A stretch of 7,926 nt of DNA from an uncultured Eggerthellaceae bacterium (GTDB lineage Bacteria; Actinomycetota; Coriobacteriia; Coriobacteriales; Eggerthellaceae): contig CABVEH010000049.1 in the NCBI GenBank assembly GCA_902497215.1, positions 1-7,926 on the forward strand, given 5' to 3'. This document shows positions 6,455-7,926 of the stretch, piece after piece. Within the stretch, counting starts at the first letter, position 1; the number at the start of each line of letters is the position of its first letter. The position numbers were made by a program, and so were the translations under genes. Below the pieces are notes generated by a model. It had not been told where the DNA came from. It saw only the letters and a program-made list of their open reading frames with translations, and did not search any database.

Positions 6455-6541
6455 GCGGGTGTGGCGGAATTGGCAGACGCGCATGGTTCAGGTCCATGTG
6501 AGCTTCGGCTCATGAAGGTTCAAGTCCTTTCACCCGCACCA
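6455..6541 (+). tRNA. tRNA-Leu (anticodon CAG), CCA encoded
   Basis: This is an 87-base class II tRNA. The acceptor GCGGGTG (6455-6461) pairs with CACCCGC (6531-6537), followed by discriminator A and an encoded CCA (6539-6541). The anticodon stem CATGG/CCATG encloses TTCAGGT, giving anticodon CAG (reads CUG leucine codons). The long variable arm TGAGC-TTCG-GCTCA is typical of leucine tRNAs, and the T arm is GAAGG-TTCAAGT-CCTTT. It stands alone between its promoter and a shared terminator. Confidence 0.97.
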
Positions 6542-6552
6542 CTCTTCGAAGA

Positions 6553-6580
6553 AGAAGGCCGGCCGATGCGCCGGCCTTTT
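6553..6580 (+). terminator. Bidirectional intrinsic terminator (tRNA-Leu / antiporter)
   Basis: A GC-rich stem AAGGCCGGC (6555-6563) pairs with GCCGGCCTT (6570-6578) around a six-base loop. It can extend by an A-T and a G-U pair to 6553/6580. On the plus strand it ends in TTTT, 12 bases after tRNA-Leu. On the minus strand the tail is CTTCTTCTTCG, moderately U-rich, and the antiporter's TAA stop (6581-6579) overlaps the edge of the hairpin. One hairpin probably stops both convergent transcripts. Confidence 0.85.
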
Positions 6581-7926
6581 ACAATTTGTCTTCCAGGTCC
6601 ATCTGCATCATGAACACGTTGTCGCGCATGCGGCCTGCTTCCTGGCGGGTTATGCGGTCCTGCTCGTAGGCCTTCTGGATCTGCTCCAGCTCGATCTGAT
6701 AGGCCAGCCGAAGGATGTCGTCGCTTTCGTCGGCGATCCTGAACGACGTGGTTATCGAGCGCGTCGACCCCTTCAAAAGCGATATGCGCTGCTCGTAGCT
6801 CAGGAGCAGCCTGCTCGCGTCCTCGGTGCGCACGTCGTCGCCGGCGACGAGGTTCCTGAGGATGTCCGCCGCCCATTCGGCCGTCTGCTGCTGCAGGAAG
6901 CGCATCTCCTCGCGACGGCTGGATTCCTTGCCGGGCCCTTCGAAGAAGTTGGAGACGGCATGCCTGGCCTGGGCGAAGGCCAGCCTGATGGCGACCACCA
7001 CCCTGCGAACAGGGTTGTGGTCCTTCCCATGGCTGGACAGCGTCTCCATGCGCTCCAGGCGCCTCAGCCAGTCGTATCCGACGTCACGCGACACGAGGCC
7101 TTCCTCGATCATGACGAGGGTGCGCTCCTGCTCCCATTGCAGCGAATCGGTGCGCAGCTTGGCGTCGGGCGAATCGTCCACGTCGATCTGCTCCTTGGTG
7201 TTCGACAGCCTGTCCTGATAGGCCTTGATGACGTTGCGAGTGGCGCGGCGGTTGGTCGGGGTCTGCTGGGCCGTCAGCTCCTCTATGACGTTGCGCAGGA
7301 TGTCGCTCAGCACCTCGTAGTAGTTCTGCTTGGCTTCGAGCTCGGTCTGCTTGCGCTCCCGCTTTGGGCTGACCAGGGGCACGACGAAGTTCGCTATGAG
7401 CAGCGTGCAGAGTATGACCCCGCAGCCGAGGAAGATTATGAGTGAGCGCTGCGGGAACATCTGTCCCGTGGACACGAAGAACGGAATCGTGAACAGGATG
7501 GACAGCGTGATGGTGCCCTTCGAGCCGCAAAGCGTCACGAGCAGGGCGTTCCTCACGTCCGAGCCCTTCAGCGGGCGCTTCTCACCCTTCTTCACGTGCA
7601 CGGCCTCCATGGCGAAGCACCACAGGAAGCGCACGCCCATCAGGACGACCGTTATCATTGCCACCCAGAGCAGCAGCATGACGTTGTCGATGTCGGGGCT
7701 TTCCCACGAATAGAACATGGCCGTGGGGATCTGGGTCCCCAGCATGACGAAGACGATGCCGTTCAGCGCGAAGGCGAGCACCTGCCACACGCTCGACGAC
7801 ACTATGTTCATGTGTGCGATCGAGGGGCTTACGGTGCGCGGCGCGATGACGTTCACGAGGCCTGCGACCACCACGGCGATGATGCCGCTCGTGCCCAGGG
7901 CGTTGGCCACGAGGTACACGATGAAC
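6579..7926 (-). CDS. CPA1-family Na+/H+ antiporter, long cytosolic tail (5' end outside window)
   Basis: This is the C-terminal ~448 residues of a cation:proton antiporter of the CPA1/NhaP type, which exports Na+ (or K+) in exchange for protons at the cell membrane. Numbering from the GTG at 7919, membrane segments lie at about 1-26, 42-62, 80-103, 124-150 and 158-184. Family text includes WQVLAFALNGIVFVMLGTQIP (45-65) and GSKGTITLSILFTIP (132-146), the counterpart of the G-R-G-x-x-S-L motif, with Lys in place of the usual Arg. A soluble tail of about 260 residues follows (187-446), rich in charged helices and apparently containing two related halves. The reading frame stays open to base 7926, and family members have several further helices, including the ion-binding Asp pair, so that GTG is internal and the start lies outside the window. 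The gene ends at the terminator shared with tRNA-Leu. Ion specificity cannot be told. Confidence 0.92.
   Translation of the reverse strand, partial: FIVYLVANALGTSGIIAVVVAGLVNVIAPRTVSPSIAHMNIVSSSVWQVLAFALNGIVFVMLGTQIPTAMFYSWESPDIDNVMLLLWVAMITVVLMGVRFLWCFAMEAVHVKKGEKRPLKGSDVRNALLVTLCGSKGTITLSILFTIPFFVSTGQMFPQRSLIIFLGCGVILCTLLIANFVVPLVSPKRERKQTELEAKQNYYEVLSDILRNVIEELTAQQTPTNRRATRNVIKAYQDRLSNTKEQIDVDDSPDAKLRTDSLQWEQERTLVMIEEGLVSRDVGYDWLRRLERMETLSSHGKDHNPVRRVVVAIRLAFAQARHAVSNFFEGPGKESSRREEMRFLQQQTAEWAADILRNLVAGDDVRTEDASRLLLSYEQRISLLKGSTRSITTSFRIADESDDILRLAYQIELEQIQKAYEQDRITRQEAGRMRDNVFMMQMDLEDKL
6597..6908 (-). repeat. Tail repeat B within antiporter
   Basis: Codes for residues ~338-441. DILRN (352-356), SYEQRIS (374-380) and ELEQIQKAYEQDRITRQEAG (410-429) match the equivalent elements of repeat A. 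The distance from the first to the third element is nearly the same (57 versus 58 residues). Confidence 0.5.
7038..7334 (-). repeat. Tail repeat A within antiporter
   Basis: Codes for residues ~196-294 of the visible antiporter. It contains DILRN (206-210), AYQDRLS (233-239) and EQERTLVMIEEGLVSRDVGY (263-282), which align in order and spacing with tail repeat B. The similarity is at protein level and weak to moderate. Confidence 0.5.

Noticed and set aside
6318..6497. A 60-residue N-terminal extension of the DUF362 protein
   Set aside because: It would need translation from within the tRNA-Leu gene and upstream of the predicted promoter. The ATG at 6317 has a ribosome site and family-like text begins there.

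Overview
The window is GC-rich bacterial chromosome with tightly packed housekeeping and membrane genes. The 3'-CCA is encoded in both tRNA genes, codon third positions are mostly G or C, and the gene set (PH-domain membrane pair, CorA, TrpRS, ferredoxin-less DUF362 protein, CPA1 antiporter with a long tail) is what I would expect of Actinomycetota, most plausibly class Coriobacteriia (Eggerthella/Slackia-like). That placement is inference; no phylogenetic marker could be tested here.

Left part, plus strand (1-4136): the 3' end of a SpoU/TrmH-family RNA methyltransferase, then a likely operon of two PH-domain (bPH2/DUF304) membrane proteins of the YdbS and YdbT type (one-base gap between them) and a CorA-like divalent-cation transporter. 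A perfect TATAAT at 727-732 overlaps the methyltransferase stop codon and probably drives this operon. The YdbT-like protein is odd: its third PH domain breaks off near residue 589 and ends in about 37 residues unlike the family.

Middle, minus strand (6365 down to 4151): a promoter, a DUF362 protein without a ferredoxin domain, tryptophanyl-tRNA synthetase 47 bases downstream, then tRNA-Val(CAC) with its own promoter, all ending at a strong hairpin (4151-4178) that also lies just behind the convergent CorA gene.

Right part: tRNA-Leu(CAG) on the plus strand, whose promoter is back-to-back with that of the DUF362-trpS unit, then a bidirectional terminator (6553-6580) shared with the convergent 3' end of a CPA1-type sodium/proton antiporter on the minus strand that runs off the right edge. 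The antiporter's cytosolic tail appears to hold an internal duplication.

Most of the window is ordinary core genome. I see no defence system, mobile element, CRISPR array or clear new system. The points most worth a second look are the aberrant 3' end of the YdbT-like gene, the antisense coding-like remnant lying there, and the duplicated antiporter tail.
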